Below are positions 48,198-59,055 of a stretch of 64,000 nt of DNA, one piece after another. Each line of letters begins with the position of its first letter. The stretch's first letter is position 1. The stretch comes from Blasia pusilla (Eukaryota > Marchantiophyta > Marchantiopsida > Blasiales), in the NCBI GenBank assembly GCA_050084515.1, contig CM114272.1:16740001-16804000 (forward strand), read 5' to 3'. The notes beneath the pieces were generated by a model. It was given only the letters and a program-made list of their open reading frames with translations, made no database searches and was not told the DNA's origin. Position numbers and translations under genes: made by a program.

Positions 48198-48912
48198 TCT
48201 AACAATCCACTTCGTGTGGACCGTTAGATATGTCGTTGGACGGCTGGGGTCAGGCCAGCCGCCGCTCTTGGCTCCCTCCCCCTACCCCCTTCGACTCCCC
48301 CGCTCCCACCCTCCCTCGCCCTCACTCTCCCCAGCTCTCTTTTTCGCCTTACTCTCCTCCCCTCTCTCTCCCCCGCCCTCTCTTACCCCTCCACTTTTCA
48401 CACACTTCCCCCCACTTTTCCTTCGTGCACTCAAGGAGGCTCTCGTCGGAACGAAACAGGCTATGGTTTGGCTGCTGGATTTTTTGTTGAGGCTCCACGC
48501 ATTGAAACAGGCTGGCTTCGGCTCTCGCTTTGTTGAGGCCCTTGAGTGCCTCATGCCAAGATCTTGGCTTCCGGGTTTGTTTCGTGCACACTTCGGAGCG
48601 AGAGCAGGGCTTCAAGCTACTTTGTGCATAGTTTGGCTTGGGAGGGTGGCTTAACATTTACCCTTCCATGTGCCCTTTAGGGTTTAGTATGTGTAGCTGG
48701 AAGGAGCAGGAGTTTAGTTGGGTTCCCATCCTGCGATTTTTGTTGTTGGCTTGTGGTCGTGCTCTAGTGTTCCAGGTTTCTTACTATGAGCGCGCCTAGT
48801 GCCATTGCTTTATGTTTTCAGTTCAGGGTTTCTTTGTATGAACACGCCTAGTGCCATCGCTTTGAGATTTCAGCCCAATACTTTCAATTTATGTCTCTGT
48901 ATTTAGTTCGTC
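48198..48912. other. Pyrimidine-rich, then unassigned
   Basis: 48260-48420 is an extreme C/T-rich strand. The 146-residue frame over it (48214-48654) is mostly Pro/Ser/Leu and I do not accept it as a gene. The words GCGCCTAGTGCCATTGCTTT and ACGCCTAGTGCCATCGCTTT at about 48794 and 48845 show a local duplication. Confidence 0.4.
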
Positions 48913-49100
48913 CCCAAATTTCAAGTCTGTATCTCTCGGTTTTCAGTGTAGAAAGGGGCCCCATTTCTTTGCTGAAATTGCAGCAAACCTAGTTCGATAC
49001 TCAAACCTAGTTCGGCCCCTGATTTCAGGTCTGTATCCCTCTTAGGTTTCAGTGTGGAAAGGCGCCCAATTTCCTTGCTGAAATTGCAGCAAAGAAATGG
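48913..49100. repeat. 104-bp tandem duplication
   Basis: CTGTATCYCT ... TTTCAGTGTRGAAAGG ... TTGCTGAAATTGCAGCAAA occurs from about 48921 and again from about 49025. Confidence 0.85.
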
Positions 49101-49319
49101 TTGCAATTTTTCATTCTTTGACTTCTTCACTTACGCCAACAGCCCTAAGTGCGCTCTATAGCTCGCTGAAGGCTGTTCTCTATCTCCCTTCATCCCGGAC
49201 TTCACTTCTGCCAAATAGTCCATAGCGCGTGTCACGATTGTTAGGATAGATCGGTGGGATCTAGCATAGCATCTTCACGAGTAGTGGAGGACAGGCCCAT
49301 GAGGTCGAGAATGACCTGC
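49101..49319. other. Left flank of LTR-like repeat B
   Basis: Unassigned. TGTTAGGATAGATCGGTGGG at about 49239 might be the true LTR start of the repeat that follows. Confidence 0.3.
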
Positions 49320-49870
49320 TGAGGCCCCGAGAAACCTGAGAGAGCAGGTTTCCCCTTCGTTTCCGCTCATTTGGAGCCATATAGAGAAATTTATTATTTC
49401 GGGTAAGTTTCCATGTTGGGGATAGTTGACTTTCTATATTTGGTAAGTGTCCCTTGACCTCCTACATCAAGTCAAGAGCCAAGGAGGTGACTTGGGAGCA
49501 TAGGTCACCATGGAGAGAGTTTGGGAGAGGGGAGGGGTATACCTCAAGGAGAGAGAGCTTGAGAGCTCATTCTCTCTTTGTTGAACCTCTTGGCATGAGG
49601 CGGCGGAGTTATGGTCCCTTGCCTTGTGAGTGTAACCCAAGCCTCTCATTAGGAGAGTGGGTTTGGTTTGACATGAGAGAGAGTGCACACCTTTGAGAGC
49701 TATGGTGTGAGATGGTGTAGAGAGAGATTGGATCTTACTTTATTGGAGATATTTTGGTACTTCTCGCCTCTGTGTGTGGATGCCATGAGTTAGCATGGGA
49801 TCGTGTGTGTTTGTGTGTGTGTTCGATGACAGCGATGTATGTTGTGTAGCGATGTGTATGCGCACGACAT
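49320..49870 (+). repeat. LTR-like dispersed repeat, copy B
   Basis: Better preserved and longer than copy A at 38955-39445, same orientation, 10.4 kb away. It contains a (GT)n tract near 49805-49825 and the GATGTATGTTGTGTAGCGATG word near its end. There is no open frame of interest. The two copies are too diverged to be the paired LTRs of one recent insertion. Confidence 0.7.
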
Positions 49871-50877
49871 GCGCTCTCAAGTGCGCTTACGACTGTACCC
49901 CCGGATTTTGATCTCAGCCGTGGCCTTCTTGCTGAGATTTAGATCAGGTGATTCAAGCCATCATTCGCGGCTTTCGTTTGAAGGTAAGATTCACGTCGGG
50001 TCCGTGACATTTGACATGATAGGCTAGAGTACTTGAGCGGAGTACTCTGACAATGAAATATGACAGTCGTATACATCTTTAGATTCATCTCAAGTTGCTT
50101 TCATTTTCAAGTAAATCTTCAAGACATTTTCAAGTAAATGTCTGTAGGTCCCTTAGCAACTCATGAACTATACAGTTGAATCTACCCAGCAACAAAATCA
50201 GAGCATACATAGATATTCACTACTACACCTTTCCCCTTTTTTCACTTTTTGAGTCGATTTCTCTGTAGCTTGGGGATCTGAACTCGGTGAAGTAGGCACA
50301 TCAAGGCTGACCGGACATCTTCTATGAGATGGCGAGTTGCGCCCTTGATGGTTGGGGTACGGCGTCCTCTGACGTTTCTACCTAGACTCTTCCTCCATCG
50401 TGCATCTTCTTTCATTGATGGGCTTTCTCAACTGATATGGGGGAGTCCCCTGGATGCCGAATAGGACGTCTTTTCTGGATCCCCCCACTGGATTTGGAAT
50501 GTACCCTTTGTTGGATGATGCAGGGTGTTCTCGAAAAGGAAGGGAATCTTTTATTGCACCCTCAAAGCCAGGAGCGTGCACGGGTGTTAGTCTTTCTCCC
50601 CTAGGAGGACTATTATGGAAGTATGATTTCTTCCACCTACTCAAACGCATCCAATCCTCTTGGGAAATGGAAGACCACTTCGAACACTCCAATGCATGGA
50701 GATCTGATGATTTCACACCATAGTGTTTTTTTTATGATTTGCTCTTTGATACATTCTTTCCCTTTGCTTGTGTGGACTTCTTTGTTGTGATCCAAGTTGC
50801 CATTCTGCTTTCTTCTGTGTTGTTGAGGTTGGGTGCAGGGTTGAGCAGTCGGTGCTAAAGAGACAAGAGTACTACGA
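49871..50877. other. Intergenic
   Basis: No gene recognised. Open frames of 89-112 residues near 50378-50723 on both strands have no family signature. Confidence 0.35.
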
Positions 50878-51434
50878 GAACTTCGGAAGCTATCGCCAAA
50901 GCTAAACTCGCACTTGGACACACTTGAAGAGCTGAAGCTGAAGCTGAACTCGTGCACCTAGACAGGCACTTCAAAAGCTAAAGCGGAAGCTAAACTCAAA
51001 CTTGGACGGGAACTTTAAAGCAGGGGTTGTTGCCGACGGAGCTGGACTCGAGTTGCTAGACTTAGCAACTCAAGTCTTCAGGAGCTGAATCCAAAGTTCA
51101 ACCCGACTTCAAAGACTTGATTACTTGGACTACAGCATACATATCAACATAAGTAGAACTTTGGAAGCTATTTCCGAAGCTAAACTCGCACCTGGACAGA
51201 CACTTGAAGAGCTGCAGCTGAAGATAAACTCGCGCACCTGGACGGGCACTTGAAGAGTTGAAGAGGAATCTAAACTCGCACTTGGATAGGAACTTGAAAG
51301 CAGGGGTTTTGCTGACGGAGCTGCAGTCGAGTTGCTAGACTTTGCAACTCGAGTCTTCAAGAGTTGTATCCAAAGTTCAACCCGACTTCAAAGACTTGAG
51401 TACCTGGACTGTAGCATACAGATCAACATAATTA
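50878..51434. repeat. 278-bp tandem repeat, two copies
   Basis: Copy 1 is 50878-51155 and copy 2 is 51156-51434. Each begins GAACTT-GGAAGCTAT and ends CATA-ATCAACATAA. Within each unit a shorter motif (AAGCTAAACTCG-AC-TGGAC-GG-ACTTGAA, about 45-50 bp) repeats about three times. Both units contain GAGTTGCTAGACTTAGCAAC or a close variant, a 9-bp-stem hairpin. A small satellite-like higher-order array. Confidence 0.9.
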
Positions 51435-52042
51435 GTAGTTGCACCTCTATTGGAATAGTATACAATAGAGCACAATAAGAATACTGTAGTAGACAATGGC
51501 GCTTTGAGCTGCCTTGTAACCGAGTTAACAAATCAATAAATCCCAACAGCTAAAGTCTCCGTAACAATTCTATGGAGCTTGAAAGCAAAGGTCACCTAAG
51601 CAGGGGTTGGAGTGTGCACAATGAATGGACTTTATAATTTTCGATGCAAGCAATAAATACGTTGTTGCCTAAGCTTCTAAACCCTAAGAGCAGACAATGA
51701 CAACCCTTCGAGGAATGAGAGGGTAACCTCATCGACGGATGCCGCTTGTCAGATCGTAACTGTCTAAGTATAGAGTTTGAAAGCATTCAAAAGAAAACTG
51801 TTAGAAAAATGCGGCGGATCCATGAAAACCCTAAGACGTAAAGAAGCAGCCGGACACTCATCCACACGCACAAAATGCGATTAGTGTATACCCTCATAGG
51901 CGCAGAAGGCCATGTGTTAAGAGCAAAAGCGTTTGCACAGCGAGAATGCATTCGCCCATAATAGTAAGGATGTGTATAAGAATATTTATCTAAATATTAT
52001 AAAGAAGGATTTAAAAAAAATCATTCGTGAGCAATATACTAG
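51435..52042. other. Intergenic
   Basis: Nothing recognised on either strand. Confidence 0.4.
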
Positions 52043-52400
52043 TCTATATTATTAAAAGAGGATGGGATTTGGAGAACCTCTCCTCCAGTCAATAAATGCA
52101 AGGTTCATAGTGTGGACAAGTAAAAGAGTTGTCTCTTGCACTCCATTTATCAATCACATGCGGATGGAAGAGATCCAATTCCAAGATAAATACGATAAAA
52201 CCAAATGGAACCAATGGCTAGAAGTAGAAGTTTGAGTTGAGGTGGAGAAAAGTTTCTGGTTTTGAATATCCGTTGATAGAGAGATAAATGCAAGTTCCGT
52301 AATGCAAATAGGTATAGGAGCTATTGCTTGCACTACACTTATCAAAGATCTTCAATTTGAAGAAAGAGTATATTTTTATATTGCTCGAAGTTATGGCTCT
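52043..52400 (+). mobile_element. Helitron-like 5' end with internal duplication
   Basis: Begins TCTATATTATTAAAAGAGGA, the same end as at 41167. The segment ATAAATGCAAGGTTC ... CTCTTGCACTCCATTTATCAA (about 52090-52155) recurs diverged at about 52284-52345 (ATAAATGCAAGTTCC ... GCTTGCACTACACTTATCAA). No transposase was seen downstream, so a non-autonomous or truncated element is likely; its 3' end was not found. Confidence 0.5.
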
Positions 52401-53172
52401 ACAATGTACTCTCATAAAACCACATTAGTTACAATACTTGTAATTTTTATGAACAATAGTGATATAGTCATGATAATATGTATCAGAAATTTCATGTGCA
52501 TGCACGAGTTGTAAGATCAAAATTGAGAAGGTTGGGTAGGAAGTTAGAACGCTACCTGTTCTAACAACAGGATGAAAACCAATTCCAAAAGTGTGACCCA
52601 CATCATACCTCAAATTTTATGAATGGGAAAATCCTTACCTAGCAAAGTAGATGGATAGAGAATATGGAGAGTGTTAGACATGCAAGTAGAGAGATAGTAC
52701 CCTACAATCTTCACTGGTACCTTGTGAAGTGAATGCACGACCTAGATTTCCCTTCGCATAGCAACACCAAATACGTGCCTAGTGCTTATCGATTGCCATG
52801 GATAGATAGAACAAAAGATCCCAAAAAATGGATGACAAACACAAACCCGCAAACTTCAAGCATGCGAATCATAACCCCATAGTAGTAATTAACTAAAAGG
52901 ACTCATGGAGAGATACTACCTACAAGTAGGTTGGTAAGTAGCAACACCTTTCCCACCTATAAAAAAATAAGCCCGTGTTAGCATATTACTAATTCGATTG
53001 CATGTGATTCAAAAACATTTGTAGACGAATGAAATAAGATAGCATCATGATTTGATTACGAGACTCATTAAGCACAAAGGAAGATGCGAGGGGGAAGATG
53101 TTACCTCTAAACTGCAATGGGACTTCACTATAGAGACACTAAATCAACATTGCTCTATAATAGCTTGTTCAA
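52401..53172. other. Intergenic, possibly Helitron interior
   Basis: AT-rich, no gene recognised. Confidence 0.3.
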
Positions 53173-53257
53173 CATATTAGGATGGGAGATTCACAAGCAC
53201 CAATCAAGAACGGATAAGATTCTTGATTGGTGCTTGTGAATCTCCCATCCTAATATG
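53173..53257. repeat. Perfect fold-back palindrome, 38-bp arms
   Basis: Arms 53173-53210 and 53220-53257 are exact reverse complements over 38 bp with a 9-nt loop (CGGATAAGA). No target-site duplication or terminal motif points to a known transposon. Confidence 0.97.
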
Positions 53258-53353
53258 ATATATTCCACCTTCAAACCTAAAGTTCATTCTAGGGAAGAAA
53301 TAAACCAATTAATAGAATGATATATTCCACCTTCAAACCTAAAGTTCTTTCTA
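53255..53353. repeat. 62-bp-period direct repeat
   Basis: ATGATATATTCCACCTTCAA plus ACCTAAAGTTC at 53255-53285 is repeated exactly at 53317-53347, then both continue NTTCTA. The first copy overlaps the last bases of the fold-back. Confidence 0.9.
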
Positions 53354-55130
53354 CCATCCAAAACTCACTTATTTTTCACTTTAGTAGATACCAATTATGC
53401 TCACAATTATACACCCAAAGGTTTCTTAGAAAAAGGTGACTATCAACACCAACATATATCAATGATCCTAAGAATGAAGGTACATCCTTCAAGAAAGTTA
53501 GTTGTATTTTCCTCTAAATTGTTCTATGCTCACAACACATTGCAAAAGATAAACTTTGAAATCTCTAGACTTTTCCTTATCTTTTCTCATTCCCAATGTA
53601 ATGCAAGGCCAAAATATCATATTTATATCATAAAGAAAAGAGTATAATAACTATTGAAATAATTCATATTCACCTTATGATTTTTTTTAATGTTTTTCTC
53701 ATGAAAATTTAGAATGCATGGAAGATTTGATAAGATGTTGGCCTCATGGTATTTTTTAGCCATTGGAATTGTGTGTTGGCATGTGCCACATAAATTTTTT
53801 AGATAAGAAAGTTGGTATGATTTGATTAATTCCAAAATCTAAAGTGGCATTCCCAATAGGTTTTTCAAGGCTAGCAATAGGTTGACATTAGGTGGAATGC
53901 AAAGAACAAAAAGGTGATTATGCACCTTTTCTTTTTTATCAATCCAAATCTTAAATATTTATCTAAAAATATACAGATTAAAATTTTTCAATGATTAGAT
54001 GAAAAATTTAGATAGAAATTATTTTATTTAAAAAAAATTAGAAAAATCCTAGATTTGATACTTTTATAAGTATTTCTCATTTCATTATTTTCGTTTTCAA
54101 TCTTTTCAAAGAAAAGAAAATTTCCACTTCTCTCCTCGTTGTAAAACATGTGTTGTGGACATTAACTTCCAAGGATGGTAGATGGAGTGCAAACTAGTGT
54201 GCGGCCCTTTTCCCCATCACCTCTCAACCCCACCCCTCTCGATAAGGCATCTGTTTCTAAAAATACTTACAAAGTGGTAAAATATTAAAAAATTATATTT
54301 TTAGAGTCCATTGTAATGTTGGAGGTATGAGAACACACTCTGATTAAAGGGGTGTTATGAGACAGCTACAAATTGTCATTTAAAAAATCTCAATATATCC
54401 GGGGCTATAACCACCCACATGGTATTACTGAGGTAATGCATTTGAGTTTATGATAAAAATGACCCAAAACAATTTTGGATAAAAGTAGACGATTGGGATG
54501 ATTATAAAAGTAGATAGTGCGATTGAGGTGGTTGTGAGCTCTGGTTGAAAGTTAGATGGAAACGCTTTTGTAGCATTTACATAAGGAGGAATACATCAAG
54601 ATGTGGAAAATTGCATATATTGCACAATGTTATATCGAGTGCATCACAATAAAAGGTTGGGTTTGCAAGAACCAACTAGAATACCTTTTTTTTTTTTTTT
54701 CCTTAGTGTGGTTAAGTTCTTTTGGCTTGGTTAGATTCTAGGGGTTTCCCTTTTTTCCTCATCTCTTTAAAGGTGTGGCTTTTTTGTTCTCCACTCTCAT
54801 GGTGCCCCTCCTTTTAGTCCATATTAGTATACAACCCTTGCTGTACACCATAGCGAAAGACTAATCATTTTACACACAAATTCAGAATTTTTTCTTGTTT
54901 ATCGTAAAACTAGAATTATAAACATTTTCTTGCCGCCCGTTGCCATGTGTCAAGAGGATGTTCGCAGATAAGAAAGACACCGACATCCTTTAATTAATAG
55001 TCTCTCACCGATAAGAAAAGGTAAAAGGAAAGGTCGAAAAGGTTAATCGAGACACTGCGGTCGGACGTGTCAACTTCTGTCGCGGAGGGAGGGTCCCGAA
55101 TAAAGAACGAAGGGGTGTGCCGCAGCGACT
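53354..55130. other. Intergenic, AT-rich
   Basis: No gene recognised. A poly-T run lies at about 54688-54702, and a diverged member of the dispersed repeat (AAACATTTTCTTGCCGCCC ... AAGAAAGACAC) at about 54918-54980. Confidence 0.4.
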
Positions 55131-55182
55131 GTGGGACGGGCGGCAACGTACGGAAACGTTACGTTGCGTTGCGCGGATTCTA

Positions 55183-55190
55183 CTATAAAG
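55183..55190 (+). promoter_or_regulatory. Probable TATA box of the germin-like gene
   Basis: CTATAAAG in a GC-rich context, about 490 bp before the start codon. The distance suggests a leader intron ending at the TTTGCAG acceptor at 55641-55647. Confidence 0.5.
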
Positions 55191-55676
55191 CGGGGGTCCC
55201 GTGAGAGGCTCGGATGGCAGTATCGAAACGCGGAAGACGAGTGGTATTATTATCCACCGTGGTTTCGGGAACGCTTTCCGGACTTCGCTCTACTGGAGGG
55301 ATCCGATCTAGGAGACGAAAGAAAGAGCAACGACTCTCTCTCGAGGTACGAGCTCAGCTGCGTAAACAGCGGTGTCGCGCTCCGTTTCAGTGGCGCGAGC
55401 GCACGCAGCAGCAGCAGCTGCCGCTCTGTTCTTATCTGCTTGCTTGAGCGGGGCGAGCTGACAGTGGCTTCGCAGGCGTTGTAGCATGGATGTGTGTGTG
55501 AGAACGGAGGGGTGAGGGCGTCTGCTGGCGTGCCGAATGTCGGAGTGTTGGTAGAGGGAGGATCGGTAGTAGCGGACGCATGATTGTGATGGCTCGTTTG
55601 TACATTGCGCGTTAGATTGACGCTCTAATTCGCTCTCTTGTTTGCAGGAGCGCGTTGCGCATACAACCCTAGCGAA

Positions 55677-56288
55677 ATGGCCGCCATGAAGCTCGCAGCT
55701 GCCGTTCTCTTGGCGACCGCGCTCGTCGTCCTCGCGCGAGATCCCGAACTCACCAGTGATTTCGCTGTTCCCCCTGGCACGAACAGTTCCACGATCACAG
55801 GGCAGTTCTTCACATTCACCGGCCTCCGCAACTTCACGGCCGCACCAGGCGCCTTCACCTCGCAGAAGGTGACGCAGGTGGAGTTCCCCGCGCTGGTGGG
55901 ACTTGGTGTGGGTATCACGCTTCTCGAGTACCCACCTGGAACGTTGAACCCACCGCACACTCACCCTCGCGGAACTGAGCTGCTCTACTTGCTGGAAGGA
56001 TCTTTGGACGTGGGTTTGGTCGACTCTGCTAACAAGCTCTTCACTGCCAAGATCCTCAAGGGAGATTTGTTCGTGTTCCCACAGGGCCTTGTGCACTTCC
56101 AGCTGAATAAGTCTGGCAAGAAGACGGCTCGTGCCGTCTCTGCTTTCGGTAGCTCCAACGCCGGCACCATTTCTCTCCCACGCAACCTTTTCGGCACCGG
56201 CATCGAGGACGAGGTTCTCATCAAGGCATTCAAGATCACTCCCGTTGAGCTCAAGGCATTGCGGGCCCCATTCGTGCCCACGGTGTGA
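55677..56288 (+). CDS. Germin-like protein (cupin), secreted
   Basis: Extracellular matrix cupin of the germin-like family, single coding exon, 203 residues. Relatives bind manganese and some have superoxide dismutase activity; activity here is not shown. Residues 1-20 (MKLAAAVLLATALVVLA) form a signal peptide. Cupin box 1 is at residues 88-108 with H94, H96 and E101, and cupin box 2 GDLFVFPQGLVHFQLN at 129-144 with H140, so all four metal ligands are present. NSS (36) and NFT (52) are N-glycosylation sites. The protein has no cysteine at all, so the N-terminal disulfide of typical germins is absent. The ATG at 55677 is the first in frame; 55686 is an alternative. A TTTGCAG acceptor just upstream suggests a leader intron. 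Confidence 0.93.
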   Translation: MAAMKLAAAVLLATALVVLARDPELTSDFAVPPGTNSSTITGQFFTFTGLRNFTAAPGAFTSQKVTQVEFPALVGLGVGITLLEYPPGTLNPPHTHPRGTELLYLLEGSLDVGLVDSANKLFTAKILKGDLFVFPQGLVHFQLNKSGKKTARAVSAFGSSNAGTISLPRNLFGTGIEDEVLIKAFKITPVELKALRAPFVPTV

Positions 56289-57784
56289 GTGTTCGGAATT
56301 GTGACAGCGATGTCGGCGTGAACAGGAGTCATGCTCTCTCTCTAGGCTGCAGCTCCTTCTAGAATACAATGGATCATCTCTCTGTGCTCTCGCCCTTTCG
56401 GAGTTCGACAACGGGCTCAAGATTGCTTCGCTCTCGTTGAAGTCAATGCGAAGTCTGGTATTTATTTACTGCGACTCCTTCATCCGTCCACATGCCAAGA
56501 GATTGCGAGACTCACTGCGGGCACAGTTTTTGCCGCATAGTGTGTGGTTCACTTCGTCGGATGCTCTTCTCTCTCTTGTGTAATTCCAGTACCGAGTCTG
56601 GAGATGGTAGGCAGTAGGAAAATAAGTCCGGCCGGTAATCGGTGTCGAGAAAACTCGGTAGGAAAGCTTCAATGTGCGATGAATAAAATAGAATGTGGAT
56701 GTCAGAATCCCTTGTAGAGGTTATCTTTCGCGAATCTCCTGTAGCAACCCTGGAGCAAAGTCGCGTTCGGTCGAGTGTGTGCGCGTGCATACGACTGGAA
56801 TATGTGTATGGTTTGGATTCCTCTTTGTAATACTCGAGTACGATGGAATTTGTGGATGTGAGGGTTGATTCTGAGTGTCCACGAAACGGCCATCGAGGTT
56901 GCCATGCTTCAGGACTCCTTCACCACCACTCCCGTATGGACACTCAGCCACAGCTTTGCTTGGAACGCGCGTCTAGCTTCGATTCAGTAGTTTCGGGAAA
57001 CATGGTTCATAGACGGAGAAGGTCGGGCAGGAGTGGAGGTGGTCATACCTCAGACGGTGGTGTTCACGTCAGTGGCTGGCAGGTCTTTCGACGAGCTGGA
57101 AAAGCAACGCGCACGGATTGCGGTCAACTATAGTGTGACATGTCGGTGACTGTCTTCAACTGTGCTGTCATTGCGGAGTCTGCCATGGAATAGTTCTCGA
57201 TAGAGTCAACTTACTCGCACCTAATAAAACGCAGGTACCGAAATTGCCGTACCGGTCTCGTACACGTCGACAAGCTTTTAAGCACTTAACCTTGTGACGG
57301 GTTGATGGCAGGAAGATCCCGAGGCTCGGCATTCCCACGCGCATGCTGGTCCGTCGTGTTTTGGACTCAATTCTGGAATCTCCGCCCCTCTGGCCTGGCC
57401 TCTGCAGACGAGCTCGGATCCTTTGCAGGACGTGACGTTTATTGTAGTCTCTTTGCTCAGAGGTCCGAGTCAATCCTACCCGCTGTCGTAATGTGCACTC
57501 CTTTCCATGTCAAGGGAGTTTTCTCGTGCGAGTTATGGCGTTTGTCTTCGCACTTACTCGGCTTCCGATCTCATCTCAACCTTCTAAGGCTCCCTGTGAA
57601 TTGAAGAGGAAGAACTCTTTGGACAGCAGACTTTTCTCGTGTGAGTTAGGGTATTCGTCATGGCGCACACTCGACTGGCAATCATCCCCCCTCCCTCTCA
57701 CATTTGAATCGAAAAGCGATACTTCTTTGGACAGGTTCCTCGCAATTAGGAGTCATTGCAGTGCAGTGTCGTTGACACAGCACA
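56289..57784. other. 3' flank of germin gene and intergenic
   Basis: Probably 3' UTR to around 56700 (AATAAAATAG near 56683 could serve as polyadenylation signal). The rest is balanced composition with no recognised gene. Confidence 0.4.
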
Positions 57785-58091
57785 GTGAGCATGGTAGGGT
57801 TTTAGAAAAGAAGAACTTCCTCGAATCATCAGAGGACTTCGGATATGTCGTGTGGAATGTGAGATTACCGGTGACGTGTTCAAATTCCTCGCCACCCCCT
57901 CCAGATATGGCTGTAGAAACTTGAAACAAACTTGGGAGTCATTAAGTGAGCATGGTAAGGTTCTAGAAAAGAAGAACTTCCTCGAATCATCAGATGACAA
58001 CGGAAATGTCGTGGAATGTGAGATTACCGGTGACATGTTCAAATTCCTCGCCACACCCCCTCCAGATATGGCTGTAGAAACTTGAAACAAA
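57785..58091 (+). repeat. 161-bp tandem duplication carrying a conserved short frame
   Basis: Copy 1 starts at 57785 and copy 2 at 57946. Both read EHGxVLEKKNFLESS and both end PPDMAVET followed by TGA (stops end at 57924 and 58085). Copy 1 has two extra bases (GTGTGG for GTGG) and later two fewer (GCCACCCC for GCCACACCCC) than copy 2, so the frame closes identically. I do not recognise the peptide. Confidence 0.85.
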
Positions 58092-59055
58092 TTCGAGAAA
58101 GACTGTGGCGAGCGGGGAGATCCGGCGACGACCTGGACATACTCGGGTTGGATGCATCATGTGGGAAGAAGAGAAATCAATCCCCGGTCACATTCAGGTT
58201 CTAGTTCCCGAACATTCCTTCGATTTCGTAGGTCGCTAAAGCTTAAAACAAAAGGCGGAAAGCATGATCTACGCGCGGCGACGATCTGCCAACGACCTTC
58301 CGGTACTGAAGACGATCGGTCAAATGTTAACCTGCGAGTCTGCGACACGACGCAGCAGAACACTAGGGTACCCTTCCATTCCATTCCCAGATCCGCAGCC
58401 AGCATCCGCCATCTTCTACGTCCATCCCCAATGCACAAATCGCCTTCCTCGCCTATCGTTTCTCTTCAGTTGTAAGCCATTCGATAAGTTGCAGGGCCCA
58501 GTGCGCGAAGGAATCGGCATCCCTCTGCGGACACTGGAGGCTGGAGCTCCACGAGCAGCGGATCATCCATTGCACGTTCCGGTTTCGGCCCTGCAATCCA
58601 GACTCGGGATGCGTGCGTTCGAACTCCTCCTCCTGATCGGTGTGCGCCGTGCGGCATGCCCGTTGCAGGTCTCTCTGTAACGCAGCCGCCAATCAACCAT
58701 CGGCCAGCGATGGCCACAGATGGCGTTGTGGCTGCTGGCCGCCACTCGGCACTCGGAACACGGAACGGGAAAAGACTGGATTCTTCTCTTCGCTCGTATC
58801 TGATGCTGCTGCTGCTGCTGCGACTGACTCTTTCCCGTCCTCGCGTCGCTGACGCGGAGATACAGTGGCGCTGGAGCACTACGCGCATGTGGAAACTTGG
58901 AAAGTAGTCTCGGAAACTGAAGGGTGAAGAGCATATGCCCCATTATTGCGAACAGCCGCAGGGCAGAAAGCAGAAACGCCTGAGAGCATTTATTTCCGGT
59001 AGCTGGCAACGCAAAGTTTATTATGAATGCGTTTCCAGTCCGACCTGGTCTGTCG
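58092..59055. other. GC-rich stretch without a recognised gene
   Basis: Many overlapping open frames on both strands, none with a family signature. A (GCT)n microsatellite lies at about 58804-58822. It could be a promoter or leader of an unseen transcript. Confidence 0.3.

Noticed and set aside
48214-48654. 146-residue frame rich in Pro and Ser
   Set aside because: It follows from a C/T-rich tract and has matching open frames on the other strand.
55308-56420. 370-residue open frame on the minus strand
   Set aside because: It is the antisense shadow of the GC-rich germin-like gene; the composition is Arg/Glu/Ser-rich with no domain, while the plus strand gives a complete cupin protein.
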